From positions 62,001 through 126,000 of the forward strand of contig NW_027469329.1 in NCBI RefSeq assembly GCF_051020765.1: a stretch of DNA of 64,000 nucleotides, in the 5' to 3' direction. Both the position numbers and the translations under genes were made by a program. The notes below the pieces were generated by a model, which did no database searches, was not told the DNA's origin, and worked only from the letters and a program-made list of their open reading frames with translations. This document shows, one piece after another, positions 27,923 through 43,300 of this stretch; the first letter of the stretch is position 1; each line of letters starts with the position of its first letter. Source of the stretch: Lasioglossum baleicum (taxonomy: Eukaryota; Arthropoda; Insecta; Hymenoptera; Halictidae).

Positions 27923-29224
27923 CGCATGACACATTACTCATAACGCACTACGCATAACGCATAACGCATAACGGATAACGCATAATGCATAACGCATAAC
28001 GCTTAACGCATGACGCATATCGCATAACGCATAACGCATAACGCATAACGGATAACGCATAACGCATAATGCATAACGCATAACGCATAACCCATAACGC
28101 ATAACGCATAACCCATAACGAATAACGCATAACGCTCAATGGAAAAGTCATAACGCATAACGCTCAATGAAAAAGTCATAATGCTTAACGCATAACGCAT
28201 AACGCATAACGCATAACGCATAACGCATAACGCATAACGCATAACGCATAACGCATAACGCATAACGCATAACGCATAACGCATAACGCATAACGCATAA
28301 CGCATAACGCATAACGCATAACGCACATCGCATAACGCATAACGCATAACGCATAACGCATAACGCATAACGAATAACGCATAACGCATAACGCATAACG
28401 CATAACGCATAACGCATAACGCATAACGCGTAACGCATAACGCGTAACACATAACGCATAACGCATAACGCATAACGCATAACGCATAACGCATATCGCA
28501 TAACGCATAACGCATAACGCATAACGCATAACGCATAACGCATAACGAATAACGCATAACGCATGACGCATAACGGATAACCCATAACGCATAACGCATA
28601 AAGCATAGTCCATAACGCATAACGCATGACACATTACTCATAACGCATTACGCATAACGCATAACGCATAATGCATAACGCATTACGCATAACGCATAAC
28701 GCTCAATGAAAAAGTCATAACGCATAACGCATATCGCATAACCCGTAAAGCACAACGCATAACACATAACGCATAACGCATAACGCATAACGCATAACGC
28801 ATAACGCATAACGCATAACGCATAACGCATAACGCATAACGCATAACGCATAACGCATAACGCATAACGCATAACGCATAACGCATAACGCATAACGCAT
28901 AACGCATAACGCATAACGCATAACGCATAACGCATAACGCATAACGCATAACGCATAACGCATAACGCATAACGCATAACGCATAACGCATAACGCATAA
29001 CGCATAACGCATAACGCATAACGCATAACGCATAACGCATAACGCATAACGCATAACGCATAACGCATAACGCATAACGCATAACGCATAACGCATAACG
29101 CATAACGCATAACGCATAACGCATAACGCATAACGCATAACGCATAACGCATAACGCATAACGCATAACGCATAACGCATAACGCATAACGCATAACGCA
29201 TAACGCATAACGCATAACGCATAA
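27923..29224 (+). repeat. Composite block, copy 5, ending in a 65-unit run
   Basis: Anchors lie at 27923 (fourth unit CGCACTA) and 28623 (anchor-plus-box), with a double element at 28133 and AGCATAG-TCCATAA at 28602. After the CACATAA at 28763 a perfect run of 65 units fills 28770-29224. No gene is seen. Confidence 0.83.
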
Positions 29225-31520
29225 CGCATGACGCATGACGCATCACGCATCACGCATAACGCATAACGCATAACGCATAACGCATAACGCATAACGCATA
29301 ACGCATAACGCATAACGCATAACGCATAACGCATAACGCATAACGCATAACGCATAACGCATAACGCATAACGCCTAACGCATAACGCATAACGCATAAC
29401 GCATAACCCATAACGCATAACGCATAACCCATAACGAATAACGCATAACGCTCAATGGAAAAGTCATAACGCATAACGCTCAATGAAAAAGTCATAATGC
29501 TTAACGCATAACGCATAACGCATAACGCATAACGCATAACGCATAACGCATAACGCATAACGCATAACGCACATCGCACATCGCATAACGCATAACGCAT
29601 AACGCATAACGCATAACGCATAACGAATAACGCATAACGCATAACGCATAACGCATAACGCATAACGCATAACGCGTAACGCGTAACGCATAACGCGTAA
29701 CGCATAACGCATAACGCATAACGCATAACGCATAACGCATAACGCATAACGCATAACGCATAACGCATAACGCATAACGCATAACGCATAACGCATAACG
29801 CATAACGCATAACGCATAACGCATAACGCATAACGCATAACGCATAACGCATAACGCATATCGCATAACGCATAACGTGCAATGAAAAAGTCATAACGCA
29901 TAACGCATATCGCATAACCCGTAAAGCACAACGCATAACACATAACGCATAACGCATAACACATAACGCATAACGCATAACGCATAACGTATAACGCTTA
30001 ACGCATAACGCATAACACATAACGCATAACGCATAACGCATAACGCATAACGCATAACGCATAACGCATAACGCATAACGCGTAACGCGTAACGCATAAC
30101 GCATAACGCATAACGCATAACGCATAACGCATAACGCATAACGCATAACGCATAACGCATAACGCATAACGCATAACGCATAACGCATAACGCATAACGC
30201 ATAACGCATAACGCATAACGCATAACGCATAACGCATAACGCATAACGCATAACGCATAACGCACATCGCATAACGCATAACGCATAACGCATAACGCAT
30301 AACGCATAACGCATAACGAATAACGCATAACGCATAACGCATAACGCATAACGCATAACGCATAACGCGTAACGCATAACGCGTAACGCATAACGCATAA
30401 CGCATAACGCATAACGCATATCGCATAACGCATAACGCATAACGCATAACGCATAACGCATAACGCATAACGCATAACGAATAACGCATAACGCTTAACG
30501 AATAACGCATAACGCATAACGCATGACACATTACTCATAACGCATTACGCATAACGCATAACGCATAACGGATAACGCATAATGCATAACGCATAATGCT
30601 TAACGCATGACGCATATCGCATAACGCATAACGCATAACGCATAACGGATAACGCATAACGCATAACGCATAACGCATAACGCATAACGCATAACGCATA
30701 ACGCATAACGCATAACGCATAACCCATAACGCATAACGCATAACCCATAACGAATAACGCATAACGCTCAATGGAAAAGTCATAACGCATAACGCTCAAT
30801 GAAAAAGTCATAATGCTTAATGCTTAACGCATAACGCATAACGCATAACCCATAACGCATAACGCATAACGCATAACGCATAACGCATAACGCATAACGC
30901 ATAACGCATAACGCATAACGCATAACGCATAACGCATAACCCATAACGCATAACGCATAACGCATAACGCATAACGCATAACGCATAACGCATAACGCAT
31001 AACGCATAACGCATAACGCATAACGCATAACGCATAACGCATAACGCATAACGCATAACGCATAACGCATAACGCATAACGCATAACGCATAACGCATAA
31101 CGCATAACGCATAACGCATAACGCATAACGCATAACGCATAACGCATAACGCATAACGCATAACGCATAACGCATAACGCATAACGCATAACGCATAACG
31201 CATAACGCATAACGCATAACGCATAACGCATAACGCATAACGCATAACGCATAACGCATAACGCATAACGCATAACGCATAACGCATAACGCATAACGCA
31301 TAACGCATAACGCATAACGCATAACGCATAACGCATAACGCATAACGCATAACGCATAACGCATAACGCATAACGCATAACGCATAACGCATAACGCATA
31401 ACGCATAACGCATAACGCATAACGCATAACGCATAACGCATAACGCATAACGCATAACGCATAACGCATAACGCATAACGCATAACGCATAACGCATAAC
31501 GCATAACGCATAACGCATAA
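29225..31520 (+). repeat. 2,296-bp tandem duplication, copy 1
   Basis: The block opens with CGCATGA twice then CGCATCA twice (29225-29252), an order seen again only at 31521. It contains a double element at 29449, twin CGCACAT at 29568, a CGTGCAA module at 29876, an anchor at 30520 and another double element at 30765. It ends with a perfect 82-unit run at 30947-31520. No gene is seen. Confidence 0.84.
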
Positions 31521-33165
31521 CGCATGACGCATGACGCATCACGCATCACGCATAACGCATAACGCATAACGCATAACGCATAACGCATAACGCATAACGC
31601 ATAACGCATAACGCATAACGCATAACGCATAACGCATAACGCATAACGCATAACGCATAACGCATAACGCCTAACGCATAACGCATAACGCATAACGCAT
31701 AACCCATAACGCATAACGCATAACCCATAACGAATAACGCATAACGCTCAATGGAAAAGTCATAACGCATAACGCTCAATGAAAAAGTCATAATGCTTAA
31801 CGCATAACGCATAACGCATAACGCATAACGCATAACGCATAACGCATAACGCATAACGCATAACGCACATCGCACATCGCATAACGCATAACGCATAACG
31901 CATAACGCATAACGCATAACGAATAACGCATAACGCATAACGCATAACGCATAACGCATAACGCATAACGCGTAACGCGTAACGCATAACGCGTAACGCA
32001 TAACGCATAACGCATAACGCATAACGCATAACGCATAACGCATAACGCATAACGCATAACGCATAACGCATAACGCATAACGCATAACGCATAACGCATA
32101 ACGCATAACGCATAACGCATAACGCATAACGCATAACGCATAACGCATAACGCATATCGCATAACGCATAACGTGCAATGAAAAAGTCATAACGCATAAC
32201 GCATATCGCATAACCCGTAAAGCACAACGCATAACACATAACGCATAACGCATAACACATAACGCATAACGCATAACGCATAACGTATAACGCTTAACGC
32301 ATAACGCATAACACATAACGCATAACGCATAACGCATAACGCATAACGCATAACGCATAACGCATAACGCATAACGCGTAACGCGTAACGCATAACGCAT
32401 AACGCATAACGCATAACGCATAACGCATAACGCATAACGCATAACGCATAACGCATAACGCATAACGCATAACGCATAACGCATAACGCATAACGCATAA
32501 CGCATAACGCATGACACATTACTCATAACGCATTACGCATTACGCATAACGCATAACGGATAACGCATAATGCATAACGCATAACGCTTAACGCATGACG
32601 CATATCGCATAACGCATAACGCATAACGCATAACGCATAACGGATAACGCATAGCGCATAATGCATAACGCATAACGCATAACGCATAACGCATAACGCA
32701 TAACGCATAACCCATAACGCATAACGCATAACCCATAACGAATAACGCATAACGCTCAATGGAAAAGTCATAACGCATAACGCTCAATGAAAAAGTCATA
32801 ATGCTTAACGCATAACGCATAACGCATAACGCATAACGCATAACGCATAACGCATAACGCATAACGCATAACGCATAACGCATAACGCATAACGCATAAC
32901 GCATAACGCACATCGCATAACGCATAACGCATAACGCATAACGCATAACGCATAACGCATAACGAATAACGCATAACGCATAACGCATAACGCATAACGC
33001 ATAACGCATAACGCGTAACGCATAACGCGTAACGCATAACGCATAACGCATAACGCATAACGCATATCGCATAACGCATAACGCATAACGCATAACGCAT
33101 AACGCATAACGCATAACGCATAACGAATAACGCATAACGCTTAACGAATAACGCATAACGCATAA
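31521..33165 (+). repeat. 2,296-bp tandem duplication, copy 2
   Basis: The CGCATGA-CGCATGA-CGCATCA-CGCATCA start, the double element at 31745, twin CGCACAT at 31864 and the CGTGCAA module at 32172 all sit exactly 328 units after their partners in copy 1. The copies then diverge: this one has an extra anchor at 32508 and a double element at 32753 that copy 1 lacks, consistent with a 50-unit difference net. No gene is seen. Confidence 0.82.
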
Positions 33166-34712
33166 CGCATGACACATTACTCATAACGCATTACGCATAA
33201 CGCATAACGCATAACGGATAACGCATAATGCATAACGCATAATGCTTAACGCATGACGCATATCGCATAACGCATAACGCATAACGCATAACGGATAACG
33301 CATAACGCATAACGCATAACGCATAACGCATAACGCATAACGCATAACGCATAACGCATAACGCATAACGCATAACCCATAACGCATAACGCATAACCCA
33401 TAACGAATAACGCATAACGCTCAATGGAAAAGTCATAACGCATAACGCTCAATGAAAAAGTCATAATGCTTAATGCTTAACGCATAACGCATAACGCATA
33501 ACCCATAACGCATAACGCATAACGCATAACGCATAACGCATAACGCATAACGCATAACGCATAACGCATAACGCATAACGCATAACGCATAACCCATAAC
33601 GCATAACGCATAACACATAACGCATAACGCATAACGCATAACGTATAACGCTTAACGCATAACGCATAACACATAACGCATAACGCATAACGCATAACGC
33701 ATAACGCATAACGCATAACGCATAACGCATAACGCGTAACGCGTAACGCATAACGCATAACGCATAACGCATAACGCATAACGCATAACGCATAACGCAT
33801 AACGCATAACGCATAACGCATAACGCATAACGCATAACGCATAACGCATAACGCATAACGCATAACGCATGACACATTACTCATAACGCATTACGCATTA
33901 CGCATAACGCATAACGGATAACGCATAATGCATAACGCATAACGCTTAACGCATGACGCATATCGCATAACGCATAACGCATAACGCATAACGCATAACG
34001 GATAACGCATAGCGCATAATGCATAACGCATAACGCATAACGCATAACGCATAACGCATAACGCATAACCCATAACGCATAACGCATAACCCATAACGAA
34101 TAACGCATAACGCTCAATGGAAAAGTCATAACGCATAACGCTCAATGAAAAAGTCATAATGCTTAACGCATAACGCATAACGCATAACGCATAACGCATA
34201 ACGCATAACGCATAACGCATAACGCATAACGCATAACGCATAACGCATAACGCATAACGCATAACGCACATCGCATAACGCATAACGCATAACGCATAAC
34301 GCATAACGCATAACGCATAACGAATAACGCATAACGCATAACGCATAACGCATAACGCATAACGAATAACGCATAACGCTCAATGGAAAAGTCATAACGC
34401 ATAACGCTCAATGAAAAAGTCATAATGCTTAACGCATAACGCATAACGCATAACGCATAACGCATAACGCATAACGCATAACGCATAACGCATAACGCAT
34501 AACGCATAACGCATAACGCATAACGCATAACGCACATCGCATAACGCATAACGCATAACGCATAACGCATAACGCATAACGCATAACGAATAACGCATAA
34601 CGCATAACGCATAACGCATAACGCATAACGCATAACGCATAACGCATAACGCATAACGCATAACGCATAACGAATAACGCATAACGCTTAACGAATAACG
34701 CATAACGCATAA
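33166..34712 (+). repeat. HOR blocks with a hybrid junction
   Basis: Anchors lie at 33166 and 33866, and double elements at 33418, 34111 and 34377. After the doublet TGCTTAA-TGCTTAA at 33467 the block enters the usual CCCATAA markers but, between about 33597 and 33615, switches to the tail of a CGTGCAA-type module (CACATAA, three canonical, CGTATAA, CGCTTAA). This looks like a recombination junction between two block types. No gene is seen. Confidence 0.78.
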
Positions 34713-35552
34713 CGCATGACACATTACTCATAACGCATTACGCATAACGCATAACGCATAACGGATAACGCATAATGCATAACGCATAATGCTTAACGCA
34801 TAACGCATAACGCATAACGCATAACGGATAACGCATAACGCATAACGCATAACGCATAACGCATAACGCATAACGCATAACGCATAACGAATAACGCATA
34901 ACGCTTAACGAATAACGCATAACGCATAACGCATGACACATTACTCATAACGCATTACGCATAACGCATAACGCATAACGGATAACGCATAATGCATAAC
35001 GCATAATGCTTAACGCATAACGCATAACGCATAACGCATAACGCATAACGAATAACGCATAACGCTTAACGAATAACGCATAACGCATAACGCATGACAC
35101 ATTACTCATAACGCATTACGCATAACGCATAACGCATAACGGATAACGCATAATGCATAACGCATAATGCTTAACGCATAACGCATAACGCATAACGCAT
35201 AACGGATAACGCATAACGCATAACGCATAACGCATAACGCATAACGCATAACGCATAACGCATAACGCATAACGAATAACGCATAACGCTTAACGAATAA
35301 CGCATAACGCATAACGCATGACACATTACTCATAACGCATTACGCATAACGCATAACGCATAACGGATAACGCATAATGCATAACGCATAATGCTTAACG
35401 CATAACGCATAACGCATAACGCATAACGGATAACGCATAACGCATAACGCATAACGCATAACGCATAACGCATAACGCATAACGCATAACGCATAACGCA
35501 TAACGCATAACCCATAACGCATAACGCATAACCCATAACGAATAACGCATAA
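34713..35552 (+). repeat. Cluster of four short anchor blocks
   Basis: Anchors at 34713, 34930, 35091 and 35315 are only 217, 161 and 224 bp apart. Each is followed by CGGATAA, TGCATAA and TGCTTAA, and each of the first three blocks ends with CGAATAA, a canonical unit, CGCTTAA and CGAATAA before the next anchor. The blocks differ mainly in canonical run length. No A-rich box lies in the cluster. No gene is seen. Confidence 0.84.
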
Positions 35553-36147
35553 CGCTCAATGGAAAAGTCATAACGCATAACGCTCAATGAAAAAGTCATA
35601 ATGCTTAATGCTTAACGCATAACGCATAACGCATAACCCATAACGCATAACGCATAACGCATAACGCATAACGCATAACGCATAACGCATAACGCATAAC
35701 GCATAACGCATAACGCATAACGCATAACCCATAACGCATAACGCATAACGCATAACGCATAACGCATAACGCATAACGCATAACGCATAACGCATAACGC
35801 ATAACGCATAACGCATAACGCATAACGCATAACGCATAACGCATAACGCATAACGCATAACGCATAACGCATAACGCATAACGCATAACGCATAACGCAT
35901 AACGCATAACGCATAACGCATAACGCATAACGCATAACGCATAACGCATAACGCATAACGCATAACGCATAACGCATAACGCATAACGCATAACGCATAA
36001 CGCATAACGCATAACGCATAACGCATAACGCATAACGCATAACGCATAACGCATAACGCATAACGCATAACGCATAACGCATAACGCATAACGCATAACG
36101 CATAACGCATAACGCATAACGCATAACGCATAACGCATAACGCATAA
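35553..36147 (+). repeat. Doublet block with a 59-unit run
   Basis: The double element at 35553 ends in two TGCTTAA units, then three canonical units, CCCATAA, a short run, CCCATAA at 35728 and a perfect 59-unit run at 35735-36147 that abuts the next double element directly. No gene is seen. Confidence 0.82.
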
Positions 36148-39100
36148 CGCTCAATGGAAAAGTCATAACGCATAACGCTCAATGAAAAAGTCATAATGCT
36201 TAACGCATAACGCATAACGCATAACGCATAACGCATAACGCATAACGCATAACGCATAACGCATAACGCATAACGCATAACGCATAACGCATAACGCATA
36301 ACGCATAACGCATAACGCATAACGCATAACGCATAACGCACATCGCATAACGCATAACGCATAACGCATAACGCATAACGCATAACGAATAACGCATAAC
36401 GCATAACGCATAACGCATAACGCATAACGCATAACGCGTAACGCATAACGCGTAACACATAACGCATAACGCATAACGCATAACGCATAACGCATAACGC
36501 ATAACGCATATCGCATAACGCATAACGCATAACGCATAACGCATAACGCATAACGCATAACGCATAACGCATAACGCATAACGCATAACGCATAACGCAT
36601 AACGCCTAACGCATAACGCATAACGCATAACGCATAACCCATAACGCATAACGCATAACCCATAACGAATAACGCATAACGCTCAATGGAAAAGTCATAA
36701 CGCATAACGCTCAATGAAAAAGTCATAATGCTTAACGCATAACGCATAACGCATAACGCATAACGCATAACGCATAACGCATAACGCATAACGCATAACG
36801 CATAACGCATAACGCACATCGCACATCGCATAACGCATAACGCATAACGCATAACGCATAACGCATAACGAATAACGCATAACGCATAACGCATAACGCA
36901 TAACGCATAACGCATAACGCGTAACGCGTAACGCATAACGCGTAACGCATAACGCATAACGCATAACGCATAACGCATAACGCATAACGCATAACGCATA
37001 ACGCATAACGCATAACGCATAACGCATAACGCATAACGCATAACGCATAACGCATAACGCATAACGCATAACGCATAACGCATAACGCATAACGCATAAC
37101 GCATAACGCATAACGCATATCGCATAACGCATAACGTGCAATGAAAAAGTCATAACGCATAACGCATATCGCATAACCCGTAAAGCACAACGCATAACAC
37201 ATAACGCATAACGCATAACACATAACGCATAACGCATAACGCATAACGTATAACGCTTAACGCATAACGCATAACACATAACGCATAACGCATAACGCAT
37301 AACGCATAACGCATAACGCATAACGCATAACGCATAACGCGTAACGCGTAACGCATAACGCATAACGCATAACGCATAACGCATAACGCATAACGCATAA
37401 CGCATAACGCATAACGCATAACGCATAACGCATAACGCATAACGCATAACGCATAACGCATAACGCATGACACATTACTCATAACGCATTACGCATTACG
37501 CATAACGCATAACGGATAACGCATAATGCATAACGCATAACGCTTAACGCATGACGCATATCGCATAACGCATAACGCATAACGCATAACGCATAACGGA
37601 TAACGCATAGCGCATAATGCATAACGCATAACGCATAACGCATAACGCATAACGCATAACGCATAACCCATAACGCATAACGCATAACCCATAACGAATA
37701 ACGCATAACGCTCAATGGAAAAGTCATAACGCATAACGCTCAATGAAAAAGTCATAATGCTTAACGCATAACGCATAACGCATAACGCATAACGCATAAC
37801 GCATAACGCATAACGCATAACGCATAACGCATAACGCATAACGCATAACGCATAACGCATAACGCATAACGCATAACGCATAACGCATAACGCATAACGC
37901 ACATCGCATAACGCATAACGCATAACGCATAACGCATAACGCATAACGCATAACGAATAACGCATAACGCATAACGCATAACGCATAACGCATAACGCAT
38001 AACGCGTAACGCATAACGCATAACGCACATCGCACATCGCATAACGCATAACGCATAACGCATAACGCATAACGCATAACGCATAACGCATAACGCATAA
38101 CGCATAACGCATAACGAATAACGCATAACGCTTAACGAATAACGCATAACGCATAACGCATGACACATTACTCATAACGCATTACGCATAACGCATAACG
38201 CATAACGGATAACGCATAATGCATAACGCATAATGCTTAACGCATGACGCATATCGCATAACGCATAACGCATAACGCATAACGGATAACGCATAACGCA
38301 TAACGCATAACGCATAACGCATAACGCATAACGCATAACGCATAACGCATAACGCATAACGCATAACCCATAACGCATAACGCATAACCCATAACGAATA
38401 ACGCATAACGCTCAATGGAAAAGTCATAACGCATAACGCTCAATGAAAAAGTCATAATGCTTAATGCTTAACGCATAACGCATAACGCATAACCCATAAC
38501 GCATGACGCATAACGCATAACGCATAACGCATAACGCATAACGCATAACGCATAACGCATAACGCATAACCCATAACGCATAACGCATAACGCATAACGC
38601 ATAACGCATAACGCATAACGCATAACGCATAACGCATAACGCATAACGCATAACGCATAACGCATAACGCATAACGCATAACGCATAACGCATAACGCAT
38701 AACGCATAACGCATAACGCATAACGCATAACGCATAACGCATAACGCATAACGCATAACGCATAACGCATAACGCATAACGCATAACGCATAACGCATAA
38801 CGCATAACGCATAACGCATAACGCATAACGCATAACGCATAACGCATAACGCATAACGCATAACGCATAACGCATAACGCATAACGCATAACGCATAACG
38901 CATAACGCATAACGCATAACGCATAACGCATAACGCATAACGCATAACGCATAACGCATAACGCATAACGCATAACGCATAACGCATAACGCATAACGCA
39001 TAACGCATAACGCATAACGCATAACGCATAACGCATAACGCATAACGCATAACGCATAACGCATAACGCATAACGCATAACGCATAACGCATAACGCATA

Positions 39101-40389
39101 ACGCATAACGCATAACGCATAACGCATAACGCATAACGCATAACGCATAACCCATAACGCATAACGCATAACCCATAACGAATAACGCATAACGCTCAAT
39201 GGAAAAGTCATAACGCATAACGCTCAATGAAAAAGTCATAATGCTTAACGCATAACGCATAACGCATAACGCATAACGCATAACGCATAACGCATAACGC
39301 ATAACGCATAACGCATAACGCATAACGCATAACGCATAACGCATAACGCATAACGCATAACGCATAACGCATAACGCATAACGCATAACGCACATCGCAT
39401 AACGCATAACGCATAACGCATAACGCATAACGCATAACGAATAACGCATAACGCATAACGCATAACGCATAACGCATAACGCATAACGCATAACGCATAA
39501 CGCATAACGCATAACGCATAACGCATAACGCATAACGCATAACGCATAACGCTCAATGGAAAAGTCATAACGCATAACGCTCAATGAAAAAGTCATAATG
39601 CTTAATGCTTAACGCATAACGCATAACGCATAACCCATAACGCATAACGCATAACGCATAACGCATAACGCATAACGCATAACGCATAACGCATAACGCA
39701 TAACGCATAACGCATAACGCATAACGCATAACCCATAACGCATAACGCATAACGCATAACGCATAACGCATAACGCATAACGCATAACGCATAACGCATA
39801 ACGCATAACGCATAACGCATAACGCATAACGCGTAACGCATAACGCATAACGCATAACGCATAACGCATAACGCATAACGCATAACGCATAACGCATAAC
39901 GCATAACGCATAACGCGTAACGCATAACGGATAACGCATAACGCATAACGCATAACGCATAACGCATAACGCATAACGCGTAACGCATAACGCATAACGC
40001 ATAACCCATAACGCATAACGCATAACGCATAACGCATAACGCATAACGCATAACGCATAACGCATAACGCATAACGCATAACGCATAACGCATAACGCAT
40101 AACCCATAACGCATAACGCATAACGCATAACGCATAACGCATAACGCATAACGCATAACGCATAACGCATAACGCATAACGCATAACGCATAACGCATAA
40201 CGCATAACGCATAACGCATAACGCATAACGCATAACGCATAACGCATAACGCATAACGCATAACGCATAACGCATAACGCATAACGCATAACGCATAACG
40301 CATAACGCATAACGCATAACGCATAACGCATAACGCATAACGCATAACGCATAACGCATAACGCATAACGCATAACGCATAACGCATAA
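36148..40389 (+). repeat. 4,242-bp tandem HOR, copy 1
   Basis: Double elements lie at 36148, 36680, 37709, 38409, 39193 and 39550, a CGTGCAA module at 37135, anchors at 37464 and 38157, and an 82-unit perfect run at 38577-39150. The first 1.5 kb matches copy 2 at exactly 606 units offset (36148 to 40390, 36680 to 40922, 37135 to 41377, 37709 to 41951). Later offsets drift to 607, 603 and 604 units through run-length changes. No gene is seen. Confidence 0.86.
38577..39150 (+). repeat. Longest perfect canonical run (82 units)
   Basis: There are 574 bases of unbroken CGCATAA between two CCCATAA units. Other long perfect runs: 30947-31520 (82 units), 3382-3941 (80), 42833-43371 (77), 28770-29224 (65), 6315-6734 (60), 35735-36147 (59), 10466-10878 (59), 45360-45744 (55), 9248-9611 (52), and 1541-1883, 10088-10430 and 49896-50238 (49 each). 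Run length is the main difference between matching HOR copies, as expected if runs are where unequal exchange or slippage occurs. Confidence 0.88.
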
Positions 40390-43300
40390 CGCTCAATGGA
40401 AAAGTCATAACGCATAACGCTCAATGAAAAAGTCATAATGCTTAACGCATAACGCATAACGCATAACGCATAACGCATAACGCATAACGCATAACGCATA
40501 ACGCATAACGCATAACGCATAACGCATAACGCATAACGCATAACGCATAACGCATAACGCATAACGCATAACGCATAACGCACATCGCATAACGCATAAC
40601 GCATAACGCATAACGCATAACGCATAACGAATAACGCATAACGCATAACGCATAACGCATAACGCATAACGCATAACGCGTAACGCATAACGCGTAACAC
40701 ATAACGCATAACGCATAACGCATAACGCATAACGCATAACGCATAACGCATATCGCATAACGCATAACGCATAACGCATAACGCATAACGCATAACGCAT
40801 AACGCATAACGCATAACGCATAACGCATAACGCATAACGCATAACGCCTAACGCATAACGCATAACGCATAACGCATAACCCATAACGCATAACGCATAA
40901 CCCATAACGAATAACGCATAACGCTCAATGGAAAAGTCATAACGCATAACGCTCAATGAAAAAGTCATAATGCTTAACGCATAACGCATAACGCATAACG
41001 CATAACGCATAACGCATAACGCATAACGCATAACGCATAACGCATAACGCATAACGCACATCGCACATCGCATAACGCATAACGCATAACGCATAACGCA
41101 TAACGCATAACGAATAACGCATAACGCATAACGCATAACGCATAACGCATAACGCATAACGCGTAACGCGTAACGCATAACGCGTAACGCATAACGCATA
41201 ACGCATAACGCATAACGCATAACGCATAACGCATAACGCATAACGCATAACGCATAACGCATAACGCATAACGCATAACGCATAACGCATAACGCATAAC
41301 GCATAACGCATAACGCATAACGCATAACGCATAACGCATAACGCATAACGCATAACGCATATCGCATAACGCATAACGTGCAATGAAAAAGTCATAACGC
41401 ATAACGCATATCGCATAACCCGTAAAGCACAACGCATAACACATAACGCATAACGCATAACACATAACGCATAACGCATAACGCATAACGTATAACGCTT
41501 AACGCATAACGCATAACACATAACGCATAACGCATAACGCATAACGCATAACGCATAACGCATAACGCATAACGCATAACGCGTAACGCGTAACGCATAA
41601 CGCATAACGCATAACGCATAACGCATAACGCATAACGCATAACGCATAACGCATAACGCATAACGCATAACGCATAACGCATAACGCATAACGCATAACG
41701 CATAACGCATGACACATTACTCATAACGCATTACGCATTACGCATAACGCATAACGGATAACGCATAATGCATAACGCATAACGCTTAACGCATGACGCA
41801 TATCGCATAACGCATAACGCATAACGCATAACGCATAACGGATAACGCATAGCGCATAATGCATAACGCATAACGCATAACGCATAACGCATAACGCATA
41901 ACGCATAACCCATAACGCATAACGCATAACCCATAACGAATAACGCATAACGCTCAATGGAAAAGTCATAACGCATAACGCTCAATGAAAAAGTCATAAT
42001 GCTTAACGCATAACGCATAACGCATAACGCATAACGCATAACGCATAACGCATAACGCATAACGCATAACGCATAACGCATAACGCATAACGCATAACGC
42101 ATAACGCATAACGCATAACGCATAACGCATAACGCATAACGCATAACGCACATCGCATAACGCATAACGCATAACGCATAACGCATAACGCATAACGCAT
42201 AACGAATAACGCATAACGCATAACGCATAACGCATAACGCATAACGCATAACGCGTAACGCATAACGCGTAACGCATAACGCATAACGCATAACGCATAA
42301 CGCATATCGCATAACGCATAACGCATAACGCATAACGCATAACGCATAACGCATAACGCATAACGAATAACGCATAACGCTTAACGAATAACGCATAACG
42401 CATAACGCATGACACATTACTCATAACGCATTACGCATAACGCATAACGCATAACGGATAACGCATAATGCATAACGCATAATGCTTAACGCATGACGCA
42501 TATCGCATAACGCATAACGCATAACGCATAACGGATAACGCATAACGCATAACGCATAACGCATAACGCATAACGCATAACGCATAACGCATAACGCATA
42601 ACGCATAACGCATAACCCATAACGCATAACGCATAACCCATAACGAATAACGCATAACGCTCAATGGAAAAGTCATAACGCATAACGCTCAATGAAAAAG
42701 TCATAATGCTTAATGCTTAACGCATAACGCATAACGCATAACCCATAACGCATAACGCATGACGCATAACGCATAACGCATAACGCATAACGCATAACGC
42801 ATAACGCATAACGCATAACGCATAACCCATAACGCATAACGCATAACGCATAACGCATAACGCATAACGCATAACGCATAACGCATAACGCATAACGCAT
42901 AACGCATAACGCATAACGCATAACGCATAACGCATAACGCATAACGCATAACGCATAACGCATAACGCATAACGCATAACGCATAACGCATAACGCATAA
43001 CGCATAACGCATAACGCATAACGCATAACGCATAACGCATAACGCATAACGCATAACGCATAACGCATAACGCATAACGCATAACGCATAACGCATAACG
43101 CATAACGCATAACGCATAACGCATAACGCATAACGCATAACGCATAACGCATAACGCATAACGCATAACGCATAACGCATAACGCATAACGCATAACGCA
43201 TAACGCATAACGCATAACGCATAACGCATAACGCATAACGCATAACGCATAACGCATAACGCATAACGCATAACGCATAACGCATAACGCATAACGCATA

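Noticed and set aside
30520..32508. Equality of the 1,988-bp anchor distance here and at 20154-22142 as a single conserved HOR period
   Set aside because: The internal markers differ between the two intervals (a double element and long run here, a single-box module and different anchors there), so the equal length looks coincidental.
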